Shown: in pieces, positions 1 to 7,922 of the stretch | Position numbering within the stretch: position 1 is the first letter of the stretch | How the letters are laid out: each line of letters opens with the position of its first letter | NCBI GenBank assembly: GCA_013373085.1 | Contig: JABXIM010000025.1 | Location: 118,858-182,857, forward strand | Direction: 5' to 3' | From: Oceanospirillaceae bacterium | GTDB taxonomy: Bacteria; Pseudomonadota; Gammaproteobacteria; Pseudomonadales; Balneatricaceae | Length of the DNA: 64,000 nt | Translations under genes and position numbers: made by a program | Notes under the pieces: generated by a model | Databases searched by the model: none | Told to the model about the DNA's origin: nothing | The model's input: only the letters and a program-made list of their open reading frames with translations

Positions 1-503
1 TCAACCGTATCCGCGAAGTGGTGCCGAATGCCAAGCTGGTCTACAACAACAGCCCGTCGTTCAACTGGACCCTGAACTTCCGTCAGCAGGTGTTCGATGC
101 CTGGACCGAAGCCGGCAAGGATGTCTCCGCTTACGACCGCGCCGCACTGATGAGCGTCGAGTACGACGAAACCGAACTGGCGGCCGAAGCCGATGCGCGC
201 ATCCGCAACTTCCAGCGCGATGCATCGCGTGAAGCAGGTATCTTCCACCACCTGATCACGCTGCCGACCTACCACACCGCGGCCCTGTCGACCGACAACC
301 TGGCCAAGGGCTACTTCGGTGAGGAAGGCATGCTGGCTTACGCCGGTGGTGTACAGCGTCGCGAACTGCGCGAAGGCATCGCCACCGTGAAGCACCAGGA
401 CATGGCCGGCTCCAACATCGGCGACGATCACAAGGAATACTTCGCCGGCGAAGCCGCGCTGAAGGCCGGCGGCAAGGACAACACCATGAACCAGTTCGGC
501 TAA
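1..503 (+). CDS. aceA: isocitrate lyase, C-terminal part (5' truncated by window edge)
   Basis: Isocitrate lyase cleaves isocitrate to glyoxylate and succinate in the glyoxylate shunt, allowing growth on acetate and acetyl-CoA-yielding substrates. Only the last ~167 codons are present; the reading frame is open from base 3, so the true start is upstream of the window. The C-terminal block containing HQDMAGSNIGDDHKEYFAGE and the ending DNTMNQFG is typical of the ~530-residue proteobacterial form. A strong intrinsic terminator follows about 90 bases downstream. The shunt fits a genome that makes acetoacetate from acetone and acetyl-CoA from several acids. Identification is by remembered family sequence and is firm. 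Confidence 0.93.
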   Translation, partial: NRIREVVPNAKLVYNNSPSFNWTLNFRQQVFDAWTEAGKDVSAYDRAALMSVEYDETELAAEADARIRNFQRDASREAGIFHHLITLPTYHTAALSTDNLAKGYFGEEGMLAYAGGVQRRELREGIATVKHQDMAGSNIGDDHKEYFAGEAALKAGGKDNTMNQFG

Positions 504-589
504 GGGTTTAAAACGACTTAGATATCAACACCCTGCAACATTGCACTTCTCCGTGCGCCCAACGTGTGCCATTTTTCCCTCGGAAGATG

Positions 590-612
590 GCGCCCGCTGG
601 GCGCTTTTTTTT
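590..612 (+). terminator. intrinsic terminator of aceA
   Basis: A six-base-pair GC-only stem, GCGCCC/GGGCGC, with a three-base loop is followed directly by eight T residues. It lies about 90 bases after the aceA stop codon and reads in the same direction. Confidence 0.9.
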
Positions 613-1112
613 GTACCGACTTCGACGACCTGCTGGTACGCCGGACCAGCGGCCTGCATTATCATCGCAACCTGCCGAAAGACGCAGCGCCCAGCTTCAT
701 GGTGCGCGCGCTGGGCGACCCGGACGGCGCCAACCTCGACCGCATACAGGTCATCAAGGGGTGGCTCGATGCGGACGGGAAGCTCCATGAGCGGATCTAC
801 GACGTGGCGGTGTCGGGAGACCGCAAGATTGGCGCCGACGGCCGCTGCCGGGAACCGGTGGGCAACACCGTCGACGTGGCCAACGCAAGCTACACCAACA
901 CAATCGGCAACGCGACGCTTGGTGGCTACTGGAAAGACCCTGACTTCGACCCTGCACAAAAGGCATTTTACTATGTCCGTGTGATCGAAATCCCACCCCC
1001 CCGCTGGACCGCTTATGATGCGAAGTTCTTTAACATCGACATGCCTGAAGGAACAGCTATGACGGTTACGGATCGGGCCTACACCTCGCCGATCTGGTAT
1101 TCGCCGAATTAA
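613..1112 (+). pseudogene. DUF3604 protein, C-terminal remnant
   Basis: The frame ending at 1112 matches the last ~150 residues of the intact DUF3604 protein encoded at 3243-5111. Shared blocks include NLDRIQ-IKG-LD, ERIYDVAVS-DR-I, GRC--PVGNTVD, YTNTIG, DPDFDP, FYYVR and a near-identical end, RAY-SPIWYSP. Homology begins only around 670-690 and nothing upstream supplies the PHP-like N-terminal region, which is interrupted by the aceA terminator. The 5' three quarters of the gene are therefore gone. The fragment has no plausible start and is probably not translated. It could be the scar of a duplication or of a recombination that placed aceA next to this locus. Confidence 0.85.
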
Positions 1113-1130
1113 GGAAGTAAACGAAGAAAC

Positions 1131-1170
1131 AAAGAACCGCCTCAGCAGCAGTGCCGCAGGCGGTTCTTTA
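1131..1170. terminator. bidirectional hairpin between convergent DUF3604 remnant and hupE-like gene
   Basis: A perfect 12-base-pair inverted repeat, AAAGAACCGCCT/AGGCGGTTCTTT, encloses a 15-base loop. The A-rich and T-rich ends make it usable on either strand, and it sits between converging units. Confidence 0.7.
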
Positions 1171-1278
1171 TGCAACCTCCCGTGAGGGGCTTTCGAGTTG
1201 GGTGCTGCACCGCCTGCATCTGCGTTTTCCCACCACAACACTGGAAATCGAAAACAGGTACGGTTTTCGCGTCAACGA

Positions 1279-2328
1279 TCAGACACCTGGCACTGCATAC
1301 AAGGCAAAGATGCGCTCCAGGCTCCACAGGGTCGCAAAGCCTCCGACACCATAGGCCAGTGGCTGTTCCAGGCTGCGCATCAGGGCCGGCAATGAAATCG
1401 CCTTGCCGACGGACGTGAAGCGCCCCAGGGTATCCAGACAGCTGGCGGCAACCCACAGCGCTGCCAGGACAGTGGCCACGAAGGCCACCTGCCCCACTTC
1501 AACACCAGCGTTGAAGGCCAGCAGCGCAGCCGGAATCTCGGTCTCGGGCAGGCCGATGTCACCCAGGGCCGAGGCGAAGCCCAGCCCATGCATCAGACCG
1601 AACAGGGACGAGACGGCGATCGGGTATCGCCAGGTCAGGGTGTCCGGCCGGGCGCAGGCGATTTCACGGGCGAGGAAAACAATGGATAAGGCGATGGCCG
1701 CCTCTGTCGGCGGCACCGGCACACGCAGGATACCCAGGGATGCCAGGGACAGGGTGATGGAATGCGCCAGGGTAAAGCCGCTGATCGTGACCAGAAGCCG
1801 ATGCCAGGTCCGGGCGATGAAAATCAGGCAGGCCACAAACAGCAGGTGATCGACGCCTTCCAGAATATGCTCGATGCCGAAGAGCAGGTAGGTCTTCGCC
1901 ACCTCAAGCGTTGTCGGCTGCGCCGGCACCACAAAGGCGGGGCTTTCCGGCGTCAGACGGGTGACCTCCGTTGCGCCATTGAGCCAGTGGATCCGAACAA
2001 TCGCATCGGTCACCAGGCGTTCCAGTCCCTCGATCGCAATGGTCGCTCCGACCAGTGCATCCGGATGGCGGATCGTCGATCGGGACAGAAAGGCGCCCCC
2101 TGCAAGCGTGGTCCGCGCAGGCTCGATCACCTCGACCTCGTCGGGCAGCCTGACCGACACCGCGAGCCGACCGTTTTGCCCCTTCGCCGGGACCTTCCAC
2201 AGCTGCTCGAAAACGTCGGGCCCGGTCTGCTGCAGCTCCAGATAGGCCGGCCGGAATTCGTCAGCCCCGGCAGGCCCGGCGAGGCAAACCAGGAGCCAGG
2301 TGAAAACCATCAGCAACCTTGGCATCAT
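1279..2328 (-). CDS. HupE/UreJ-like membrane protein with periplasmic N-terminal domain
   Basis: A 349-residue protein of the HupE/UreJ_2 type. An N-terminal signal or anchor (about residues 1-22) is followed by a periplasmic region to about 145 and then several membrane segments. These carry the family motifs HILEGVDHLLF, TLAHSITL, LMHGLGFASALG and FNAGVEVGQ, whose His, Asp and Glu residues are thought to bind or conduct a metal ion (nickel or cobalt in characterised relatives). AGGAGG overlaps the upstream gene's stop codon (the TAG belongs to both), so translation is probably coupled; ATG at 2328 or 2325 are both possible starts. It is the last gene of a three-gene operon with a parvulin and a DUF3604 protein. 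Metal specificity cannot be read from sequence. Confidence 0.8.
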   Translation of the reverse strand: MMPRLLMVFTWLLVCLAGPAGADEFRPAYLELQQTGPDVFEQLWKVPAKGQNGRLAVSVRLPDEVEVIEPARTTLAGGAFLSRSTIRHPDALVGATIAIEGLERLVTDAIVRIHWLNGATEVTRLTPESPAFVVPAQPTTLEVAKTYLLFGIEHILEGVDHLLFVACLIFIARTWHRLLVTISGFTLAHSITLSLASLGILRVPVPPTEAAIALSIVFLAREIACARPDTLTWRYPIAVSSLFGLMHGLGFASALGDIGLPETEIPAALLAFNAGVEVGQVAFVATVLAALWVAASCLDTLGRFTSVGKAISLPALMRSLEQPLAYGVGGFATLWSLERIFALYAVPGV

Positions 2329-2336
2329 GCCGCCTC

Positions 2337-3236
2337 CTATATCCTGCCGGGGGCGAGATTCGCCGCGCTTTGCATCGTATCGTCACCTGCGGCAGCCTCC
2401 TGCGCTTCCACCCGGACCTCATAGCGACTGCGCATTTGTCGGAACAGCCGTTCATTGGCCTCCTGACGCTGTGCCAACTCCCAGTCCCGCAGCACAAGGT
2501 CACGGACTGCGCCCAGTTCGGGCACACTCCCCTCGACCCGCCCGGAGATACGCACCAGGTGCAGGCCATAGCCGGAGCGCACCGGCCCCTCCCAGCGGCC
2601 AACGGGCAGGTCAAGGAGGGATTGCGCAAATGCCGGCCCCAGCACCCGCTCGACCTCAGACTCACTGGCCTCACGGAATTGCTGCGGAACCATCAGGGAA
2701 TCACCGCTCAGCTCGGCAGAGACCTTATGCTCGCGAAGTTTTTCCAGCAGCGCAACGGCATCGGACTCAACGGCTGCCCCGCGCAGGTCCGGACTCAGAT
2801 AGAGATGCTCGAAGCTCAGCCGGGTCGGCGCACGGTACTCGCTGGCCTTCGCATCGAGGTATGCCTTCAGCACCTGATCACCGGGATCTTCCACGACCAT
2901 CATGTCTTCAGACAGAAACTGGAGCTTTTGACCCAGGCGACGGCGAATCAGCCCATCATCCTGGTCCAGGCCCATGGCCAGTGCTTCGCGATAGTACACT
3001 TCCTCGCGGATGTGGCTATCGATCAGCCCCTGGATTTCCCGCGCAGTCGGGTGACGCTGCCACACTTTTTCGAAGCGTAGAATGAGCGCGTCGACCTGCC
3101 CCTGGGTGACGACGATCTGTTCCGGCTTCAGGGCTTCGTCAGCCACGCCACCATCGCCTCGCTCGAAAAACAGAAACAGCCCGCCCGCCAGTATCAGGAA
3201 ATACAGCAGCGGTTCTTTCAGTACAGTCTTCATCAT
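2337..3236 (-). CDS. membrane-anchored parvulin-type peptidyl-prolyl isomerase
   Basis: A 299-residue protein with one N-terminal membrane segment (about residues 8-25), an alpha-helical SurA-N-like region, and a C-terminal rotamase-like domain. That domain starts near RLSFEHLYLSPD and ends with GPVRSGYGLHLVRI, the typical closing strand of parvulins. It probably helps fold or assemble an exported partner at the outer face of the inner membrane. It begins six bases after the DUF3604 gene, which makes the DUF3604 protein the obvious candidate client. Two ATGs stand together at the start; the first is used here. Confidence 0.8.
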   Translation of the reverse strand: MMKTVLKEPLLYFLILAGGLFLFFERGDGGVADEALKPEQIVVTQGQVDALILRFEKVWQRHPTAREIQGLIDSHIREEVYYREALAMGLDQDDGLIRRRLGQKLQFLSEDMMVVEDPGDQVLKAYLDAKASEYRAPTRLSFEHLYLSPDLRGAAVESDAVALLEKLREHKVSAELSGDSLMVPQQFREASESEVERVLGPAFAQSLLDLPVGRWEGPVRSGYGLHLVRISGRVEGSVPELGAVRDLVLRDWELAQRQEANERLFRQMRSRYEVRVEAQEAAAGDDTMQSAANLAPGRI

Positions 3237-3242
3237 TTCGGG

Positions 3243-5111
3243 TCAGGACTCCGGCGAATACCAGATGGGCGAGGAATAGGCCCGCTCCTGGATGGTGGCG
3301 GGTCGGTTGGTTTCCTTCCAGTCTATCCCCAGCGCCAGCGAATCCAGCAGGGAATAACGCGGCGTCGGAATTTCCAGTACACGCACGTAATAAAAGGCCC
3401 GAACATCGGGATCGAAGTCCGGATCCGTCCAAGTTGCGGTCAGTTGGGCTTCACCAATCGTATTGGTATAGCGCCCCGTTTCCAGATCAACCGTATTGCC
3501 CACCGGCGTCTTGCAGCGTCCGGTCTCGTCGATTTCCCGGTCATCCGAAACGGCGACATCGTAGATACGTTCCTGCGCCACTCCCTGCTCATCCAGGAAC
3601 CCCTTGATGATCTGAATCCGATCCAGATTGCCGCTTTGTGGATCCTTCATGGCCGCGACAAGGAAGCTGGGCGCCGTGCCCCCCTCCGCCGGGGCCAGGT
3701 CAGCTCCCATGGGTACCCCCTTCGCGTACCCGACCTCGCTGAGTTTGCCATTGTCCACCGGGGAGCCTTCGAGTCCGTAACCGCCGAAAAAGCGCAGGGT
3801 AATGCGCGGCCCGCTGGTGCCATAGACCTCCTTGCGTTTGAAGGCGGCGGTCAGCTCCTCCCGGGTATTGGCCTTGGCCCAGACACCGACATAGCCCGCG
3901 GCCGCCATATCCCAGCCCATGGAGGAACCGATGCCGGTTTTGTGAGTACGCCGCTCGGGCGTACTGTCATGCTGTCCCTTGCCGGCAAAGTTGGTCTCCT
4001 GGACAGCGGAAATGCCGGTATGGGAATCCGTAGACCCTCCCATACCGTACTTGTAAGGATTCACACCGAGCTTCTGCTCCAGCTCCAGCCCCCGCATCAG
4101 ACCGTTGCGGACATAATCGGCCTTGGTCGGCTCGGGCCGGGCGCCATCCGGGGTCAGCGCAAAATCGTAGGTCTCGAAATCCGCGAACTCGTCGTTCGGC
4201 GACAGGGCCGGATGCGCCTCCGAGTCCCCCTTGATCTGGGTCACCTCCAGCACCGGCTCCCACTTCATCCGGGCCCTCGCATAGTCCGCATCCACCGGCT
4301 CCCCGTTCACGCGCTGCATGGGGAACATCTGACCGATACTGATGTTGGAGTTGTGCGGCATGGCCACGAAAGTGGCGCCGGTTTTGTCCGAGGTGGTCTC
4401 CAGCCATTTCCAGAGGTCTTCCGGGTCATCGCTCTCCAGATAGCTGTAAGGGATATACTGCTTCGCCACGTCGCCGCCTTCGGCCTGGAACACCACCCGG
4501 TGAAGGTTGCCGCCGTTGGTATTGGAGGACCACTCGAAGCCGATCAAGGCGGTAAACTTGCCCGGCTCGTTATGGCGTTCGGCCGTTTCGATGTAGTCAT
4601 GCCAGGCCGTCGTTCGCTTGTCGCCTCCGTGCAGGTCGTCATAGAGGTCCTTACCCGATGCCCCCAGCTTGTTTTCCTGATTCGACGCGGCATAGTTGAA
4701 GGCATCATAGATTTCCTGCAGCTGCTCTTCGCTCCGGTCCGGTGCCAGTTCCAGCATCGCCTTGCCGGTCTTGGTCTGTCTCAGACTTTCATCCCCGTTG
4801 AAAAGGCGATAAACCGAGCCGAGCAGTTCCGCATGGTCAGCGACCACCAGAAAATCCAGCGGTCGGCTCATCTGCCAGCGGGTCCCCGTCGTGGGATTGA
4901 TGACCGGCAGGCCCTTGGCGTAACGGTAGGCGGTATCCGGGGTGCTGTTGGGCGTACCGAAGAGGTAAACATCGAAGGAGTTGCTGGTGTGCAGGTGGGT
5001 GTCACCCCAATACACCTGCTCGGGATAGGCCGCCTCCGGCCAGGCGCTAAAGGGCGCGCTGGCCATTACCGTGGCTAGGACTGTTAACAATGGTGTTCTT
5101 GTGTTCCTCAT
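3243..5111 (-). CDS. DUF3604 protein, exported PHP-like domain protein
   Basis: A 622-residue protein of the DUF3604 family. The start at 5111 is preferred because AAGGAG lies 11 bases upstream and the protein then opens with a clean signal peptide ending around residue 27. The mature N-terminus carries WGDTHLHTSNSFD, a HxH metal-binding signature like that of PHP phosphoesterases, followed by DFLVVADHAE and, later, GGSTDSHTG, also consistent with a metallohydrolase fold. No substrate is known to me for this family. It is the first gene of an operon with a parvulin and a HupE-like protein, and a truncated paralogue lies 2 kb away at 613-1112. Confidence 0.85.
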   Translation of the reverse strand: MRNTRTPLLTVLATVMASAPFSAWPEAAYPEQVYWGDTHLHTSNSFDVYLFGTPNSTPDTAYRYAKGLPVINPTTGTRWQMSRPLDFLVVADHAELLGSVYRLFNGDESLRQTKTGKAMLELAPDRSEEQLQEIYDAFNYAASNQENKLGASGKDLYDDLHGGDKRTTAWHDYIETAERHNEPGKFTALIGFEWSSNTNGGNLHRVVFQAEGGDVAKQYIPYSYLESDDPEDLWKWLETTSDKTGATFVAMPHNSNISIGQMFPMQRVNGEPVDADYARARMKWEPVLEVTQIKGDSEAHPALSPNDEFADFETYDFALTPDGARPEPTKADYVRNGLMRGLELEQKLGVNPYKYGMGGSTDSHTGISAVQETNFAGKGQHDSTPERRTHKTGIGSSMGWDMAAAGYVGVWAKANTREELTAAFKRKEVYGTSGPRITLRFFGGYGLEGSPVDNGKLSEVGYAKGVPMGADLAPAEGGTAPSFLVAAMKDPQSGNLDRIQIIKGFLDEQGVAQERIYDVAVSDDREIDETGRCKTPVGNTVDLETGRYTNTIGEAQLTATWTDPDFDPDVRAFYYVRVLEIPTPRYSLLDSLALGIDWKETNRPATIQERAYSSPIWYSPES

Positions 5112-5456
5112 GGTACCTGCCTCTCCTTGTCTGATAGCACTGAGCACAAAATCGCCGGGCCGCTGCACCGTCAAAACGGAATTAGGGGTGCACGTCATTT
5201 ATTTCTCGTCTGTCAAACAGCCGGCCCCGATTGAAGGTAAACAACAACATTTCACAGCACGCCTGCGATCCAAGCGGCAGACTGCTTTGAAGTACCGAAA
5301 CCTGCGTAAGGCCACGTCCAATACTGCAACCAGAGAACTCCAGTGTAGTACGGGCAATTGGAGTTCGGGTGACGGTTACCGGTCGGGAAATTTCTGATCC
5401 AACTCGGCCTGATGTCAGTATAACCCCCATGACGGTAGGCAAAATGAGCATCGCGT
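5112..5456. other. intergenic region, no gene seen
   Basis: This 345-base stretch separates the minus-strand DUF3604 operon from the small plus-strand ORF. It must hold the promoter of the operon, but no convincing -35/-10 pair, riboswitch or repeat could be picked out by eye. Confidence 0.5.
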
Positions 5457-5708
5457 ATGCTTACGAAACAACAGGAATTCACCGCCATCATCCAGCACCT
5501 GGCCACCAAGGCGGCGGCCCGTGTTCAGTCCGGGGTGACGAAATTCCAGCTAAGGATCAGCCTGGAGCGAGACAGGAAACATGACGGGCAGATAGACAGA
5601 GCGCTGTCTGAAGCACTGAACATGGCAGGTGTTCGTTGCCATGTGCGAAGGTCGCCGGACAAAAGACGCTGCGGAGTGCTGGAGGTGGTCGTTGACCGCA
5701 ACATGTAA
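5457..5708 (+). CDS. small hypothetical protein (83 aa)
   Basis: An 83-residue basic open frame starting MLTKQQEF and ending VVVDRNM. It is not recognised. There is no clear Shine-Dalgarno sequence before the ATG. The composition (many Arg and Lys, no membrane segment, no signal peptide) would suit a small cytoplasmic protein. A strong symmetrical terminator follows 50 bases after its stop, which supports a real plus-strand transcript. It could equally be a chance frame in a transcribed leader or RNA gene. Confidence 0.4.
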   Translation: MLTKQQEFTAIIQHLATKAAARVQSGVTKFQLRISLERDRKHDGQIDRALSEALNMAGVRCHVRRSPDKRRCGVLEVVVDRNM

Positions 5709-5755
5709 ATATCTACAAAACCGAGCACCTCTCCAGGGTGCTGGCGTTGGATAAA

Positions 5756-5797
5756 GCAAAAAAGGGGCAGGGCTCACAAACGCTTCCCCTTTTTTGC
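5756..5797. terminator. bidirectional intrinsic terminator
   Basis: A perfect 12-base-pair inverted repeat, GCAAAAAAGGGG/CCCCTTTTTTGC, with an 18-base loop. It gives a T tract on either strand, so it can stop the 5457 transcript and the converging M20 hydrolase transcript. Confidence 0.85.
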
Positions 5798-5810
5798 GGC
5801 TAAGGCTCAA

Positions 5811-7139
5811 TCACCGGCCGTTGAGAAAATCGAGCGCGACGGTGGTCATGGCGGTCACGCCGATCGGCAGCGCCTTCTCGTTGACCTGGAATTTGGGCGA
5901 GTGATTCGGGTAGATGTCTTCAGGATTGTCCGGCGCCGCGCCGAGGAAAAAGTACATGCCCGGCACCTCCTGCGCATAGAAGGAGAAGTCCTCGGCAGGC
6001 GTGATCGGCAACGCTTCCTTCACGTCGGCGACCTTTTCCAGCGACGGCATCATCCGCCGGGTGAGCTCCGGATCATTGTAAGTCACTGCGTAGCCGGCCG
6101 TGATGGTCAGCTCGGCACTGCCACCGCCACTTTCCGCGATACTCTTCACGGTACGCTCCATCAGTTGATGCACCTGCTCACGGATGTCGGGATCCAGAAC
6201 CCGGATGGTACCGATCATTTCCACCTCGCTCGGTACGATATTCTGACGCACGCCGCCATTGATGGCGCCGACCGAGATGACGGCTGGCGACTTCGTCAGA
6301 TCGACCCGGCGCGAGGTAATCGTCTGCAGTCCCAATACGATCTGGCTCGACAGTACGATCGGGTCGACGCCGTTCCAGGGCATCCCGCCGTGGGTCTGCT
6401 TGCCCGTGACCTTGATCTTGAAAGTGTCACTCGACGCCATCACTCCCCGCTCGCGAACCTCGATCGTACCCACCTGCTTGGGCATGACATGCAGGCCGAA
6501 GACCGCATCCGGCTTGAGTGCGGCGAAAAGCCCCTCTTTCAGCATCATCTTCGCCCCGCCCTCTTCGCCGTCTGGTGCGCCCTCCTCGGCGGGCTGGAAA
6601 ATGAACATCACGGTGCCCTTTATCTCATCCTTCATTTGCGCCAGCACTTCGGCGGCGCCCATCAGAATAGCGGTATGGGCGTCGTGGCCACAGGCGTGGG
6701 CAACGCCAACCTCATTGCCGTTGTAGGTCGTGGCGACCTTCGAAGCGAAGGGAAGGTCGACGGCCTCGGTCACCGGCAACGCATCCATGTCGGCACGCAG
6801 CGCCACCACTGGCCCGTCCTCGGCGCCACGCAGGATACCGACCACGCCGGTATGCGCAATGCCGGTCCGAACCTCGATACCCAGTGCCTTCAAGTGTTCG
6901 GTAACCAGTTCCGCAGTGCGAGTTTCGCGGTTGCCCAGCTCCGGATGTTGATGAATATCGCGCCGCCATTCGACAACCTCGGGCGTCACGGCTTCGATCA
7001 GCTTTCGTACCTCGGCCGAGTCGGCCGCAGATTCAGCAGCCTGAGAGATTGACGGCGCAATCGCCTGTACGCTCAGCACCGTGGCCAACAGCGAGATGCG
7101 CAGGCGTTTCGGAATATGTGACATAAGAAAACTCGCCAT
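5811..7139 (-). CDS. exported M20 family amidohydrolase
   Basis: A 442-residue M20D metallohydrolase (the amidohydrolase group that includes hippurate and IAA-amino-acid hydrolases). Metal-site motifs are visible: HQHPELGNRE, RADMDALPV, HACGHDAHTAILMG, FQPAEEG and, near the end, PAEDFSFYAQEVPGMYFFLG. The N-terminus carries a signal peptide ending near SQA, so the enzyme should act outside the cytoplasm, unlike most M20D members. The start at 7139 has no clear ribosome site; ATG at 7124, preceded by GGCGAG, gives a more classical signal peptide and may be the true start. It probably removes acyl or aromatic groups from N-acyl amino acids or cleaves peptides; the substrate is unknown. Confidence 0.85.
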   Translation of the reverse strand: MASFLMSHIPKRLRISLLATVLSVQAIAPSISQAAESAADSAEVRKLIEAVTPEVVEWRRDIHQHPELGNRETRTAELVTEHLKALGIEVRTGIAHTGVVGILRGAEDGPVVALRADMDALPVTEAVDLPFASKVATTYNGNEVGVAHACGHDAHTAILMGAAEVLAQMKDEIKGTVMFIFQPAEEGAPDGEEGGAKMMLKEGLFAALKPDAVFGLHVMPKQVGTIEVRERGVMASSDTFKIKVTGKQTHGGMPWNGVDPIVLSSQIVLGLQTITSRRVDLTKSPAVISVGAINGGVRQNIVPSEVEMIGTIRVLDPDIREQVHQLMERTVKSIAESGGGSAELTITAGYAVTYNDPELTRRMMPSLEKVADVKEALPITPAEDFSFYAQEVPGMYFFLGAAPDNPEDIYPNHSPKFQVNEKALPIGVTAMTTVALDFLNGR

Positions 7140-7922
7140 ATTGTTATTGTGAATAATCTGCGCTTGAACAGGGCACTCGTAGACACGAGCCACCGGTCCT
7201 TCCTCGCAACGCGGCGCTTCTTCAGAAATAGTGGCAGCAATCGGCCCGAATTGCCTTCTCGGCAAGTAACCCGGCCTGAACGCTACACGGAAAGAGTGGC
7301 CGCGACGGGGCGACGACCGCCAGCAGCCCTGCGGCGACGATTAGCCTCAGGAGGGGAATGACCAATTCGCGAAAGCCGAACGCCTGGACCCGCAATGGAA
7401 CGGAATAGCTGAACCACGGCATCGGCAACGCTCTGCGCGCAAAAAAAAACGCCTGACACCGTCGCTATGCAGAACGACGGCGACAGGCGCCATTGCCAAC
7501 TGGTACGCGTTTGATGGCGGGTCACGCCCCGGGGGCGATGGTTTGGCCACTTTAATACCAGAACAGATCTGGCCGCGTTTTCATAACGAATAAAGCAAAC
7601 CCTATGCCAACATTCCAAAAAGCTTTGTACCTGAGATCTGGCGCGGCCTTTTCGCGTCACAGCCTCGTCGCAACCGTTCGCCACCTGCTCTAAAAGGGGG
7701 CAATGTGTGCCTCCAAACACCCAACGCGGCACGAGATCGGCGCAAGCCACGGCTGCATAAGGCCAGCGGCGTTGACACGCGACGTCAGCCCTTCAAATTG
7801 AAAAAACTTTCATAACCGGTAATACACGCAAGGTGTAAACTCTTTCTTACACAAAAATCAGAAATCTTAGCGCTATCGAAACCGCTGTTCAGGCTTCGAT
7901 ACAAAGTCAAAAGGACAATGCC
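7140..7922. other. long intergenic region with no protein gene supported
   Basis: This 780-base region lies between the divergent amidohydrolase and subtilisin genes. Open frames here lack ribosome sites and family resemblance. The only clear signals are the minus-strand terminator at 7441-7489 and a small inverted repeat GTGTAA/TTACAC near 7830-7850, just upstream of the subtilisin gene. A small RNA on the minus strand is possible. Confidence 0.5.
7441..7489 (-). terminator. orphan intrinsic terminator, possible small-RNA 3' end
   Basis: On the minus strand a stem (CGCCTGTCGCCGTCG with CGACGGTGTCAGGCG, 13 of 15 pairs) with a ten-base loop is followed directly by nine T residues. No minus-strand protein gene lies within the 430 bases upstream, so the transcript it ends is unexplained. 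Confidence 0.75.

Noticed and set aside
3444..5078. A 544-codon open frame on the strand opposite the DUF3604 gene
   Set aside because: It is the antisense shadow of a well-supported gene in high-GC DNA; it has no ribosome site and low-complexity His/Arg-rich composition.
7283..7750. A 155-codon minus-strand frame as the gene ended by the 7441 terminator
   Set aside because: The frame runs straight through the terminator hairpin and T run, has no ribosome site and resembles no family.
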